Counted from the stretch's first letter, positions 9,301 through 17,612 are shown. The stretch is DNA of 64,000 nt from Aliihoeflea sp052435735 (GCA_052435735.1 JBQVNB010000012.1:62001-126000), one strand, 5' to 3'. Program-made: numbers and translations. The notes: generated by a model not told the origin, from the sequence alone.

Positions 9301-10218
9301 CCGGAGGCGATCTGGCTCGACCTGCCGATGGGACCAAACGCGGAGGCTGCCGAAACCCGCCTGCGGATCGCGGCCGTAGCGCGGCCGTGGCGAAGCCAGC
9401 TCGTCTTCGCTTCACCCGATGTCGCGGGCTTCGACCTGCGCGCGCAGATCGACAGGCCGGCGACGATGGGCCGGCTGGAGGAGCCTGCGCAGCCTGGCCA
9501 AAGCGGCGTAATCGACCGCGTGACGCGCATTCGCGTGCGGCTGCATGGCGGTTCGCTGCAATCGGCGGCGATTGCGGACATGCTCAACGGCGCCAACGCC
9601 GCTGCGATCGAAACCGAGGTCGGTTGGGAAGTCCTCCAGTTCGCCGGTGCAGAGGAAATCGCGCCGGGACTGTGGGAGGTCGGGGATCTGTTGCGCGGGC
9701 AGCTCGGGACCGAAGATGCGCTGGCATCCGGTGCCCCGGCAGGTGCGCGGTTCGTGCTTCTCGACCGGGCGGTCGTGGCGGCGGCTTTGCAGTCGAGCGA
9801 GATCGGACGCGAACTCAACTGGCGATGCGCGCCCGCCAGATACGATTTGTCCGACCGCTACGCGACAAGCGCGGTCGTCAGCGGCGGAATGCGGGCGCTG
9901 TTGCCGCTTTCACCTTGCCATCTGCGCTGCGAGCGGGCGGGCGAGGTGGTGACCTTCGCATGGACGCGGCGCGGACGGATCGATGCCGATAGCTGGCTGG
10001 CCTCGGACATCCCGCTTGGCGAAGCCGAAGAACGCTATCTGGCGACGCTTGTGGACGGAAGCGAGGTCGTCGGCGAGGCCGAGACGGAGATGCCGCTTTG
10101 GCCGGTCGATGCGTCACTCGTGGAGGGGTACACCCAGCTTCGGTTGCGCGTCAGCCAGATCAGCCTTGCGGCCGGTCCCGGCATCGCAGCCACGCGCGAT
10201 TTTCACTTCAACACGTAG
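6364..10218 (+). CDS. GTA host-specificity/tail-tip protein (gp15-like, TIM-barrel)
   Basis: The 1284-residue product is the large GTA baseplate/host-interaction protein. It starts MATIVLQAAG followed by a glycine/alanine-rich stretch (residues 8-40) that resembles a membrane segment. It continues with the tail-assembly region (PLAQAFGTARIAGNLIWATRF) and a central TIM-barrel-like domain (about residues 430-740, with DDWGYRRLVLHYARLAA and PIWMTEIGCPAIDKGPNQPN). Later come a phage-tail domain around residues 790-950 and a C-terminal domain (about 1000-1284). Length and motifs are as expected, with no stop or frameshift, although the adjacent peptidase gene is broken. Intactness beside a damaged neighbour suggests the damage is recent. 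Confidence 0.94.
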   Translation: MATIVLQAAGSFLGGYLGTFGAAIGSAAGAIGGYLVDRALINGSQRIEGPRLSGMRPFQAEEGVPLAQAFGTARIAGNLIWATRFEEESRTERQGGKGGPKTTTYSYFANAAFGLCEGEIASVRRIWADGREIDRERFDIRVYRGAEAQQPDPLIAAKQGDAPAYRGVAYVVFDRFPLSDFGNRLPQFQFEVVRPVGGYQNDVRAVALIPGSTEYGLSPAEVTRARPGGETEAVNRHVLHAGTDIEASLDELQAVFPNLKHVALVVTWFGDDLRAGTCRVRPGVTQGNPDGFSQDWSVSGVARAAAYVVSQIDDAAAYGGTPSDRSVVDAIGEINRRGLNVTLYPFIMMDVPAGNALPDPYGEAAQAVYPWRGRISSMPAPGQAGSPDKTNAMQGIVADFAGEVRPADVVAAGEGVACLRPDDWGYRRLVLHYARLAALAGGVDAFLLGSELRGLTTLRDGSNGFPFVDVLCELAGEVAAMLPQARISYGADWSEYFGYQPADGSGDVLFHLDPLWAHPAVSAVGIDNYMPLSDWRDGDEAGGNPDGFSSANDRDGLLEGVFRGEGHDFFYASQEDRVARQRMAISDGAYGKDWVFRYKDIKSWWENPHFNRQGGVELSEPTAWVPGSKPIWMTEIGCPAIDKGPNQPNVFPDPKSSENAAPHFSNGARSDVAQARYLEAQHGAWQPGHSSFDGARNPVAALEGGRMVDPDRLYVWAWDARPFPAFPTLGGVWADGANWFLGHWLNGRASGVDVASLIETIMTRHGLPLPDVRDVHQTIAGYVVDEPGTARAALQSLVELFGLGVSENGGTITFRDPEIVGEVVNLVELVDDGGVVIETTSEAQTQVASEVELAYRDPFREYQSAQARAATFEPGADSRSRLGFPGMLEEGQAAALAGRWLDRHRAGRETISFATAPAVLSTGQAVRLPQRRGDRVYRVETIEEGLTARVVARRIGLRSATGWQGIQPPVHTPPKLPGPPEAIWLDLPMGPNAEAAETRLRIAAVARPWRSQLVFASPDVAGFDLRAQIDRPATMGRLEEPAQPGQSGVIDRVTRIRVRLHGGSLQSAAIADMLNGANAAAIETEVGWEVLQFAGAEEIAPGLWEVGDLLRGQLGTEDALASGAPAGARFVLLDRAVVAAALQSSEIGRELNWRCAPARYDLSDRYATSAVVSGGMRALLPLSPCHLRCERAGEVVTFAWTRRGRIDADSWLASDIPLGEAEERYLATLVDGSEVVGEAETEMPLWPVDASLVEGYTQLRLRVSQISLAAGPGIAATRDFHFNT

Positions 10219-10221
10219 AGG

Positions 10222-10437
10222 ATGGAAAAGATGGACTTCGAAAAACCCTGGTACTCTTCGCGCACGATCTGGGCCTCGATCATCACCGTGGCGAGCGCCG
10301 GTGCCGCAGCCCTTGGCGTGCCGGTCGATGCAGTCGACAGCGCCGCGCTCACCGACACGGTCCTGCAGGCGGTTGCAGCGATCTCGGGACTGGTCGCCAT
10401 CTTCGGCAGGTTTGCGGCGACGACCCGCATCAGATGA
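10222..10437 (+). CDS. Small holin-like membrane protein at the end of the GTA cluster
   Basis: A 71-residue protein starts 4 bases after the tail-tip stop, with AGGATG ahead of it. It has one hydrophobic segment near residues 15-35, a second near 50-62, and a short basic tail (ATTRIR). This layout and position resemble small holin-like or spanin-like proteins often found at the end of rhizobial GTA or prophage tail modules. A role in cell lysis for particle release is inference only. No endolysin follows. Confidence 0.6.
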   Translation: MEKMDFEKPWYSSRTIWASIITVASAGAAALGVPVDAVDSAALTDTVLQAVAAISGLVAIFGRFAATTRIR

Positions 10438-10499
10438 CCTGAAACCTAGGGCCGCGTTGTTCATTTGATGTTCAGCCCGTCTGTAATAGAACGTCACAC

Positions 10500-10796
10500 A
10501 TGAAGAACATTCGCTTCCCGACCCTGGCATTGGCAGCATCGATGGCGCTTGGCGCAGTCTTGCCGGCATCCGCGCTGCCGATGTCGTCCGCCGCCCCTGC
10601 GACGCCGCAGCGCATTCTGCTCGTCCAGGGCGATTGCTACGCGGTCGGCCAGCAGATCGCGGCCGAAAACGGCGGAACGCTCGCCAAGGCGACACCCGAG
10701 GACCGCGGCGGCCAGCAGGTGTGCGTGATCGTGGTGCTGGTGCCCGGTCAGGACGGGCAGCGTCCCCGTCGTGCCGAATTCGTCGTGCCGATGTAG
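10500..10796 (+). CDS. feuN: Small exported protein upstream of FeuPQ (FeuN-like candidate)
   Basis: The 98-residue protein has an N-terminal signal peptide (residues 1 to about 25, cut near ASALP). The short mature domain carries two cysteines, in GDCYAVGQQIA and QQVCVIVVLVPG, which could form a disulfide in the periplasm. It lies directly upstream of a FeuP/FeuQ-like pair. In Sinorhizobium meliloti the gene upstream of feuPQ encodes FeuN, a small periplasmic inhibitor of FeuPQ signalling. Position, size and export signal fit that role; I cannot confirm sequence similarity by eye, so the name is provisional. Confidence 0.6.
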   Translation: MKNIRFPTLALAASMALGAVLPASALPMSSAAPATPQRILLVQGDCYAVGQQIAAENGGTLAKATPEDRGGQQVCVIVVLVPGQDGQRPRRAEFVVPM

Positions 10797-10845
10797 TCTG
10801 CGGCTGCGATTCGTCAAAAATCGGACCAAGGGACGGGACTGAACC

Positions 10846-11511
10846 ATGCGCATTCTGGTCGTCGAGGACGATAAGGACCTCAACCGGCAGGTCAGCGACG
10901 CGCTGGTCGACGCCGGCTATGTGGTCGACCGTGCATTCGACGGCGAGGAGGGACATTTCCTCGGCGATACCGAACCTTATGACGCGGTCATCCTCGATAT
11001 CGGCCTGCCGCAGATGGACGGAATTTCGGTCGTCGAGCGCTGGCGTCGTGACGGGCGCAAGATGCCCGTTCTGATGTTGACGGCGCGCGACCGCTGGAGC
11101 GACAAGGTGGCCGGCATCGATGCCGGCGCCGACGACTACGTCGCAAAGCCTTTTCATATCGAGGAAGTGCTGGCGCGGTTGCGGGCGCTCATTCGCCGCG
11201 CGGCAGGGCATGCCTCGTCGGAAATCTCGTGCGGACCGCTGCGCCTCGATACCAAGTCGTCGAAGGCCGATCTCGGCGGCGTGCCGCTGCGCCTGACCTC
11301 GCACGAATTCCGGCTGCTCGCCTATCTCATGCACCATATGGGCGACGTCGTCTCGCGCACCGAACTGGTCGAGCATCTCTACGATCAGGATTTCGACCGC
11401 GACTCCAATACGATCGAGGTGTTCGTCGGACGTCTTAGGAAGAAGCTCGGCATCGACATGATCGAGACGGTTCGCGGGATGGGCTACCGCATGCGCGAGC
11501 CTGCGCCATGA
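10846..11511 (+). CDS. feuP: Two-component response regulator, FeuP/PhoP type
   Basis: This 221-residue OmpR/PhoB-class regulator has a receiver domain (residues 1-115) with acidic pocket D8/D9, phospho-acceptor D51 (ILDIGLPQ) and K101-type Lys in YVAKPF. A winged-helix DNA-binding domain follows (about 125-218), with LTSHEFRLLAYLMHH, the EVFVGRLRKKLG recognition helix and RGMGYRM. It is followed by its kinase after 22 bases. In rhizobia FeuP controls export of cyclic glucans and osmotic adaptation; here that is inferred from family and context. Confidence 0.85.
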   Translation: MRILVVEDDKDLNRQVSDALVDAGYVVDRAFDGEEGHFLGDTEPYDAVILDIGLPQMDGISVVERWRRDGRKMPVLMLTARDRWSDKVAGIDAGADDYVAKPFHIEEVLARLRALIRRAAGHASSEISCGPLRLDTKSSKADLGGVPLRLTSHEFRLLAYLMHHMGDVVSRTELVEHLYDQDFDRDSNTIEVFVGRLRKKLGIDMIETVRGMGYRMREPAP

Positions 11512-11533
11512 GGCGTCGCGGATCACTGCGCCC

Positions 11534-12928
11534 ATGATGTCACGGCGGCTGCGCTTCGGTTCGCTGACCGTCCGCGTCATCGCATTTTCGACGCTCTGGG
11601 CGCTGTTGACACTCGTCATCATCGCGACCGTGATCTCGACCCTGTTTCGGCAGGCGAGCGAGCGCGGGTTCGAAAGTCTTCTGTCCGCCCATCTATTCAA
11701 TTTGATCAGCACGGTCAGCGTTACCGAGGATGGCTGGCTGCAGGGCAATCCGAATCTCGGTGACCTGCGCTTTACGATCCCGCGCTCGGGCTGGTACTGG
11801 TCTGTCGAGCCGGTATCCGAGGGCTTGCGCGGATCGCTGCGCTCGATCTCGATGGTCGAGACGGTCGATACACCGTCGACCGACGAGGTGCCGTTCGATT
11901 CCGAATTCCAGCGTCGCTATGTCGAGATGGGGCTCGATGAGGAATTCGTCGACGTCTTCGAGAGCGAATTCGTGCTCGACGATGCCGAGCGCGTCGCGCG
12001 TTTCCGGGTGATGGGCAACCGGTCGGACCTCGAGGCGGAGATCGCCGATTTCGAGCGGCAGCTCTACATCTATCTCGCCCTTTTCGGTTTCGGCATGATC
12101 GCGATCAACGCGATCGCGATCTGGCTGGGCCTTCGACCGCTCTCGCGGGTGCGTCGCGCACTCGCCGAAATCCGTTCCGGCAGCGCGCAAAGGCTGGACG
12201 GCAGCTTCCCGGCCGAGATCGCGCCGCTTGCCGACGAAACCAACGCGCTGATCGAAAGCAATCGTCGCATCGTCGAACGATCGCGAACGCAGGTCGGCAA
12301 TCTGGCTCATTCGCTGAAGACGCCTCTGGCGGTCCTTCTCAACGAAGGCGCGGCGATGGGCGGGCAAAAGGGTGGGCTCATCGTCGACCAGGCAACCGCG
12401 ATGCAGTCCCAGGTCGAGCACTATCTGCAGCGCGCGCGCGTGGCTGCGCAACGAGACAGCGTGCTTTTCCGGACCCCGGTGGTCGCGACGCTCGAACGCC
12501 TCGTTCGGGTTCTCTCCAAGCTCAACCGGCATCTCGACATCTCGCTTGACGCTCCTGAGGATGAAATCGTCTTCAGCGGCGAGAAGGAGGATTTCGAGGA
12601 ACTGGTCGGTAATCTTCTTGAGAACGCCACCAAATGGGGACGCTCTGCCGTGACGGTTTCCGTGCGGCGCGATGGCGACGACAGGAAGCCGGGCTTCGTG
12701 CTGACGATCGAGGATGACGGGCCGGGCATTCCCGAGGACCAGGCGCGGCTTGCGATGAAGCGGGGGCAGCGGCTCGACGAAACCAAGCCCGGCACAGGGC
12801 TCGGTCTGGCGATCGTTGCCGATCTCGTCAAGGAGTATGGCGGTTCGTTCGAGCTTGGCCGATCCGGGGAAGGGGGGCTGCGGGCCGTGATCCGTTTGCA
12901 ACGCCAGCGCGACGAACTTGCCGATTGA
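11534..12928 (+). CDS. feuQ: Sensor histidine kinase, FeuQ/PhoQ type
   Basis: The 464-residue membrane kinase has a transmembrane segment near residues 14-36 and a periplasmic sensor domain (about 37-175) that is notably acidic (DEEFVDVFESEF). A second membrane segment near 178-198 and a HAMP-like linker follow. The dimerisation domain carries the phospho-acceptor H259 in NLAHSLKTPL, the PhoQ-type motif. The ATPase domain has N box NLLENATKWG, G1 DDGPGIPEDQ and G2 GTGLGLAI. The acidic sensor patch suggests control by divalent cations or by a small periplasmic partner such as the product at 10500-10796. It forms an operon with the regulator. Confidence 0.85.
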   Translation: MMSRRLRFGSLTVRVIAFSTLWALLTLVIIATVISTLFRQASERGFESLLSAHLFNLISTVSVTEDGWLQGNPNLGDLRFTIPRSGWYWSVEPVSEGLRGSLRSISMVETVDTPSTDEVPFDSEFQRRYVEMGLDEEFVDVFESEFVLDDAERVARFRVMGNRSDLEAEIADFERQLYIYLALFGFGMIAINAIAIWLGLRPLSRVRRALAEIRSGSAQRLDGSFPAEIAPLADETNALIESNRRIVERSRTQVGNLAHSLKTPLAVLLNEGAAMGGQKGGLIVDQATAMQSQVEHYLQRARVAAQRDSVLFRTPVVATLERLVRVLSKLNRHLDISLDAPEDEIVFSGEKEDFEELVGNLLENATKWGRSAVTVSVRRDGDDRKPGFVLTIEDDGPGIPEDQARLAMKRGQRLDETKPGTGLGLAIVADLVKEYGGSFELGRSGEGGLRAVIRLQRQRDELAD

Positions 12929-13025
12929 AAGCCCTGCCGATGACAAAGTTCGGCCAAGACCCTAGCTTAGGTCTCGCTCTGAATCGACGCGGACTTCGCG
13001 TTCAGCATGGGACGTTTCAGCTTAA

Positions 13026-13472
13026 ATGATCATCAGGTTCGCAGGAATTTTGGCCGCAGGACTTTTGGTGTCGGGGTGCATGTCGGCGCCCTCGACCGGC
13101 GGTTCGGCGCTGATCGGAGCGTTTGCCGGCCCGACGGGCGCGGGCAGCGCGCAGCCGATGTCGGCAAGCATCGCCGAAGCGATGGCCGGAGGATTGATCG
13201 GCCGAACGCTTGGCGAGGACCTCGACCGCGCCGATCGCCAGCGGGCACTCGAGGCCGAATATCGCGCGCTTGAATATACCGCATCGGGCGAGCCGGTCGC
13301 CTGGCAGGGCGGCGCACGCCTGTCGGGACAGGTGGTCGCGGCGCCGCCTTACCGGGTCGGCTCGCAGAACTGCCGGCAATACACCCATACGGTCGTTCAA
13401 AATGGCGCCGAGCGCGTCGGTCGCGGCACGGCGTGCCGGAACGAAAACGGAAGCTGGACGCCGCTCGCCTGA
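13026..13472 (+). CDS. Outer-membrane lipoprotein, surface-antigen (17 kDa-like) family
   Basis: The 148-residue protein has a signal peptide ending in the lipobox LVSGC, so Cys18 would be lipidated. A small-residue/glycine segment near residues 25-65 (ending GGLIGRTLGEDLD) resembles the glycine-zipper of 17 kDa antigen family lipoproteins. A C-terminal domain with QNCRQYTHTVVQ and GRGTACRNENGSW matches the surface-antigen fold seen in rickettsial and rhizobial proteins. It sits between the FeuPQ pair and the cytochrome c maturation genes. Its role in the outer membrane is not known from the sequence. Confidence 0.78.
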   Translation: MIIRFAGILAAGLLVSGCMSAPSTGGSALIGAFAGPTGAGSAQPMSASIAEAMAGGLIGRTLGEDLDRADRQRALEAEYRALEYTASGEPVAWQGGARLSGQVVAAPPYRVGSQNCRQYTHTVVQNGAERVGRGTACRNENGSWTPLA

Positions 13473-13539
13473 TCGGGCGATACGAAAGGCCGCATCCCGG
13501 CGCGATTGGCAATCGACCTGACTGCCGATAGGAACGGGC

Positions 13540-14607
13540 ATGGTTTTCTGGATCACCGCCGCAGCGTTGACCTTCGGGGTATGCCTCGTGCTGCTCGCGC
13601 CGCTGGCGCGCGGCCGAACCGATGCGGCTGACAGCCGCGTCCACGAGATCGAGGTCTACAAGGACCAGCTTCTCGAAATCGAGCGCGACATGGCGCGGGG
13701 ACTGATCACTTCGGGCGAGGCGGAGCTGGCGCGCGCGGAGATCGGCCGCAAGATCATCCGCCTCTCTGATGCGCGCGACGCCGGTGTGGTGGCGGGAAAG
13801 CCCCGGGCGGTCGGAAGCTGGGTTGGGGCGATCGCGATCCTGTCACTGCCCCTCGTCAGTTGGGGGCTCTATGCCGCCACCGGTTCGCCCGGCTATCCCG
13901 GCCAGCCATTGCAGGCGCGTCTTCAGTCCGACCCGACGCAGGCTTCCGTCGATGAGCTGATTGCACGAGCCGAAGCGCATCTGGCCGCCAATCCGGACGA
14001 CGCGCGTGGTTGGGACGTGCTGGCGCCGATCTACATGCGGCTCGGCCGTTATGGCGATGCTGCGACCGCGTTTGCCAGTGCCTCGCGCCTCGACGAGCCG
14101 ACGGCCGCGCGTCTTGCCGGAGAAGGCGAGGCGCTTGCGGCATCGGCCGGAGGACAGATCACCGCCGATGCGCTCGAGCGTTTCGAACGGGCGCTGGCGC
14201 TTTCGCCGGACGATCTACGCAGCCGCTACTTCGTCGCGCTGGCCGCCGATCAGGCCGGCAATGGCGAGCAAGCCCGGCAGATGTGGCAGGACATGCGCGC
14301 AGACATCCCGCAGGACTCGCCCTGGCACGGCGTCATCGTCGCGGCGATCGAAAATGAGGGAACGGACGCTTCGCCCGGCGCCGAGGCGATCGAAACCATG
14401 GTCGCAGGCCTTGCGGCACGGCTCCAGGCCAATGCGAACGATGTCGACGGATGGCAGCAACTGATCCGCTCCTACATGGTACTGGAAAGGCCGCAGGACG
14501 CGCAGGCGGCGCTCGATCGCGCGCGCGCGGCGTTCGGACCGGGTTCGCCCGAGGCCGGTCATCTGACAGCCTACGGCCTGTCGCTCGGCCTCGAAGTGGA
14601 GCAGTGA
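13540..14607 (+). CDS. ccmI: Cytochrome c biogenesis protein CcmI (CycH)
   Basis: The 355-residue inner-membrane protein holds apocytochrome c for haem ligation. It starts MVFWITAAALTFG with one membrane helix, then a cytoplasmic loop with VHEIEVYKDQLLEIERDMARGLI (the CcmI signature). A second helix follows near residues 95-110, then a periplasmic TPR-rich domain (about 140-350, with NPDDARGWDVLAPIYMRLGRYGDAATAF). It is first in the ccmI-ccmE-ccmF-ccmH order (cycHJKL in rhizobia), one base apart from ccmE. Confidence 0.93.
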   Translation: MVFWITAAALTFGVCLVLLAPLARGRTDAADSRVHEIEVYKDQLLEIERDMARGLITSGEAELARAEIGRKIIRLSDARDAGVVAGKPRAVGSWVGAIAILSLPLVSWGLYAATGSPGYPGQPLQARLQSDPTQASVDELIARAEAHLAANPDDARGWDVLAPIYMRLGRYGDAATAFASASRLDEPTAARLAGEGEALAASAGGQITADALERFERALALSPDDLRSRYFVALAADQAGNGEQARQMWQDMRADIPQDSPWHGVIVAAIENEGTDASPGAEAIETMVAGLAARLQANANDVDGWQQLIRSYMVLERPQDAQAALDRARAAFGPGSPEAGHLTAYGLSLGLEVEQ

Positions 14608-14608
14608 G

Positions 14609-15052
14609 ATGGCGATGACGCGCAAGCAGAAACGACTGGCGGTGATCGGCGGCGCGTTCGGGTTCCTCGCGCTGGCGACGACGCTGACCTTCGTCGCGCT
14701 CGGCTCGAAGGCCTCTTACTTCTACACGCCGGCGGACGTGGCCGAAAAGGGCGTTGCCGCCGGCGAGCGCATCAGGCTCGGCGGCCTCGTCGCAACTGGC
14801 TCGATCGCCCGGGACGGCGGCACCGACGTCAGTTTCGCGGTGACCGACCGGATCGAAACGGTGACCGTTTCCTATAGCGGCATCCTTCCCGATCTGTTCC
14901 GGGAAGAGCAAGGCGTTATCGCGGAGGGCGCGTTTGACGCATCCGGGCACTTCGTTGCCGACACCGTGCTCGCGCGCCACGACGAGAACTACATGCCGCG
15001 CGAAGTCGCCGACAGCATGAAGGCGCGCGGCATCTGGCAGGACGGGGAGTAG
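14609..15052 (+). CDS. ccmE: Cytochrome c maturation haem chaperone CcmE (CycJ)
   Basis: The 147-residue haem chaperone has a single N-terminal membrane anchor (residues about 8-30) and a periplasmic OB-fold. The covalent haem-binding His lies in ASGHFVADTVLARHDENYMP near residue 113, the diagnostic motif of the family. It takes haem from CcmC/CcmD (not in this window) and hands it to CcmF/CcmH. Only one base separates it from ccmI, and seven bases separate it from ccmF. Confidence 0.95.
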   Translation: MAMTRKQKRLAVIGGAFGFLALATTLTFVALGSKASYFYTPADVAEKGVAAGERIRLGGLVATGSIARDGGTDVSFAVTDRIETVTVSYSGILPDLFREEQGVIAEGAFDASGHFVADTVLARHDENYMPREVADSMKARGIWQDGE

Positions 15053-15059
15053 GCGCGAC

Positions 15060-17054
15060 ATGATCGTCGAGATCGGACATTTCGCACTCGTCCTCGCCTT
15101 CGCGCTGTCGCTCGTGCTCTCCGTCGCGCCGCTGGTCGGAGCGAGGATCGGCGACGCGCGGCTGATGGGCATCGCCGAGCCCGCGTCGATCTCGATCCTG
15201 GCGCTGATAGCGCTGTCCTTTGCCGCACTGACCGTGGCCTATGTCCAGTCCGACTTCTCGGTCGCCAATGTCTGGGAGAACTCGCACTCGGCCAAGCCGA
15301 TGCTCTACAAGATCACTGGAGTCTGGGGGAACCACGAAGGCTCGATGCTGCTGTGGATCTTGATCCTCGCGGCATTCGCGGCGCTGGTCGCGATCTTCGG
15401 ACGAAACCTTCCCGCGACGCTGCGCGCCAATGTCCTTGCCGTACAGGGCATGATCGCAGCGGCTTTCCTGCTCTTCGTCCTGGCAAGTTCCAACCCGTTC
15501 GAGCGGATCAATCCGCCGCCGATCGAAGGGCAGGACCTGAATCCGATCCTGCAGGACATCGGCCTCGCGATCCATCCGCCGCTGCTCTATCTCGGCTATG
15601 TCGGCTTTTCGATCTGCTTTTCCTTCGCGGTCGCCGCCCTCATCGAAGGGCGCATCGATGCGGCCTGGGCACGCTGGGTACGGCCGTGGACGCTGGCCGC
15701 ATGGGCGGCGCTGACCGGCGGCATCGCGATGGGCTCCTACTGGGCGTATTATGAGCTCGGCTGGGGTGGCTACTGGTTCTGGGACCCGGTGGAGAACGCC
15801 TCGTTCCTGCCGTGGCTGTCCGGCACGGCTTTGCTGCACTCGGCCATCGTCATGGAGAAGCGCTCGGCGCTGAAGATCTGGACGGTGCTGCTCGCCATCC
15901 TCACCTTCTCGCTCTCGCTTCTCGGCACGTTCCTGGTTCGATCGGGCGTGCTGACCTCCGTGCACGCCTTCGCGACAGACCCGACGCGCGGCGTATTCAT
16001 CCTGATGATCCTGATCGCCTTCATCGGCGGTTCGCTGGCGCTGTTCGCATTCCGGGCCTCTACGCTCACCGCCGGCGGCATCTTTCATCCGATCTCGCGG
16101 GAAGGGGGGCTTGTTCTCAATAATCTCTTCCTGACCACCGCAGCGGCGACCGTCCTGGTCGGCACGCTCTGGCCGCTCCTCGTCGAGGCCGTTTCGGGTG
16201 AGAAGATTTCCGTGGGCGCGCCATTCTTCAACATGACCTTCGGCCCGTTGATCGTGCCGCTCCTGCTGGCCGTGCCCTTCGGTCCGCTGCTTGCCTGGAA
16301 ACGCGGGGATCTCCTCGCGGTCAGCCAGCGCCTCTTCGCCGCCTTCGGCTTGTCGCTCGCCATCGCCCTTGCCACCTTCTTCATCGTCGACCGCGTCAGC
16401 GCGCTTGCAGCTTTCGGAATCGCGGTGGCGTTCTGGCTCGTCTTCGGCGCGATCACCGATCTGGCGCTGAAATCGGGTATCGGCAAGGTTTCCGCGTCCG
16501 TCGCGCTGCGCCGCTTCCTCGGACTGCCCCGCTCGGTCTTCGGGACCGCACTCGCCCATGCGGGTCTCGGGCTGACGACATTGGGGATCGTCGCGGTAAG
16601 TGCGCTGGAGGTCGAGCGGATCGCGGTCATGCAGCCGGGAGACGCAATGGACGTCGCAGGCTACGAACTGCGCTTCGATGGGATTTTTCCGTTCGAGGGG
16701 CCGAACTACACGGAAGAGCAGGGCCGCTTCACCTATTCGGACCGATCGGGCCGCGAGCGCGGCGAGATCGTCTCGGCCAAGCGCTTCTATCCGGCGCGCC
16801 AGATGCCGACGACGGAGGCCGGCATCGCCTCGCGCGGCTTCAGTCAGCTTTACGTCGCGCTCGGCGATCGGGCGCCCGATGGCGGCATCGTCGTCAGGGC
16901 ATGGTGGAAGCCGCAGGTGCTGTTCATCTGGATCGGCTGCGTCGCGATGATGCTTGGCGGCACGATCTCGCTGCTCGACCGGCGCTTGCGCGTCGGCGCA
17001 CCCGCCGCGCGCCGTGCCACGCCGGCCCGACCCGCCGTCGAGCCGGCCGAATGA
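15060..17054 (+). CDS. ccmF: Haem lyase core CcmF (CycK)
   Basis: The 664-residue polytopic membrane protein is the haem lyase that joins reduced haem to the CXXCH motif of apocytochromes. The tryptophan-rich WWD-like motif WGGYWFWDPVENASFLPWL appears near residue 235, preceded by HNEG-type motifs such as WGNHEGSMLLW and IHPPLLYLGYVG with candidate haem-ligand histidines. Many transmembrane helices alternate to the end, and a large periplasmic loop (about 530-620) precedes the last helix. Its stop overlaps the ccmH start (ATGA). Confidence 0.97.
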   Translation: MIVEIGHFALVLAFALSLVLSVAPLVGARIGDARLMGIAEPASISILALIALSFAALTVAYVQSDFSVANVWENSHSAKPMLYKITGVWGNHEGSMLLWILILAAFAALVAIFGRNLPATLRANVLAVQGMIAAAFLLFVLASSNPFERINPPPIEGQDLNPILQDIGLAIHPPLLYLGYVGFSICFSFAVAALIEGRIDAAWARWVRPWTLAAWAALTGGIAMGSYWAYYELGWGGYWFWDPVENASFLPWLSGTALLHSAIVMEKRSALKIWTVLLAILTFSLSLLGTFLVRSGVLTSVHAFATDPTRGVFILMILIAFIGGSLALFAFRASTLTAGGIFHPISREGGLVLNNLFLTTAAATVLVGTLWPLLVEAVSGEKISVGAPFFNMTFGPLIVPLLLAVPFGPLLAWKRGDLLAVSQRLFAAFGLSLAIALATFFIVDRVSALAAFGIAVAFWLVFGAITDLALKSGIGKVSASVALRRFLGLPRSVFGTALAHAGLGLTTLGIVAVSALEVERIAVMQPGDAMDVAGYELRFDGIFPFEGPNYTEEQGRFTYSDRSGRERGEIVSAKRFYPARQMPTTEAGIASRGFSQLYVALGDRAPDGGIVVRAWWKPQVLFIWIGCVAMMLGGTISLLDRRLRVGAPAARRATPARPAVEPAE

Positions 17055-17509
17055 TCGCGCGCTTCCTCGTCATCCTCTGGCTGGCGCTCGGGACGGTCGC
17101 CGCACATGCGGTGCTCGCCCCCAACGAGATGCTGGACGATCCCGCACTCGAGGCGCGCGCGCGTGCGCTCTCGGCGGAACTTCGCTGCATGGTCTGCCAG
17201 AACCAGTCGATCGACGATTCGGATGCCGAACTGGCGCGCGATCTGCGGGTGCTCGTGCGCGAGCGCATTGCCGCCGGCGACAGCGACGAGGCGGTGATGG
17301 AATACGTCGTCTCGCGCTACGGTGAGTTCGTCCTGCTGCGGCCGACCTTCACGGCGCGCAATGCGCTGCTTTGGGGAATGCCGGTGATCCTGCTCGTTGC
17401 CGGCGGGGCGTTCCTGATCCTTTCGTCGCGCCGGCGCCGGATCTCGACACCTGGCCTCAGCGCGGAAGAGAGCCGCAAGCTCGACGGCATCCTCGGTCGC
17501 CGGGACTGA
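17051..17509 (+). CDS. ccmH: Cytochrome c maturation thiol oxidoreductase CcmH (CycL)
   Basis: The 152-residue protein has a signal peptide (residues 1-20), a periplasmic three-helix domain with the active site LRCMVCQNQSI (a CXXC pair), and a C-terminal membrane helix near residues 100-122. It reduces the apocytochrome cysteines before haem attachment. The start at 17051 overlaps the ccmF stop by ATGA; longer frames upstream only overlap ccmF. It is the last gene of the ccm operon. Confidence 0.95.
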   Translation: MIARFLVILWLALGTVAAHAVLAPNEMLDDPALEARARALSAELRCMVCQNQSIDDSDAELARDLRVLVRERIAAGDSDEAVMEYVVSRYGEFVLLRPTFTARNALLWGMPVILLVAGGAFLILSSRRRRISTPGLSAEESRKLDGILGRRD

Positions 17510-17550
17510 CATTACGAAAGTTTCATGCCGGGGAAATGGCGCCGTAATGT
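17509..17550. promoter_or_regulatory. Inverted repeat in the degP upstream region
   Basis: A perfect 8-base inverted repeat, ACATTACG at 17509-17516 and CGTAATGT at 17543-17550, is separated by 26 bases. It lies in the 103-base gap between ccmH and degP, upstream of the degP start at 17613. It may be an operator for an envelope-stress regulator. No protein is known to bind it from this sequence. Confidence 0.4.
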
Positions 17551-17612
17551 CGCCGGGCCTATCTCTTGTCCATCAGGCGCAATCGCGCTGTTCTCGCTTC
17601 ACGAGGATCATC

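Noticed and set aside
1..10437. Ordinary integrated prophage
   Set aside because: No integrase, repressor, replication or att-like repeat is seen, and gene order and the tip protein match GTA clusters, so a GTA is the better reading.
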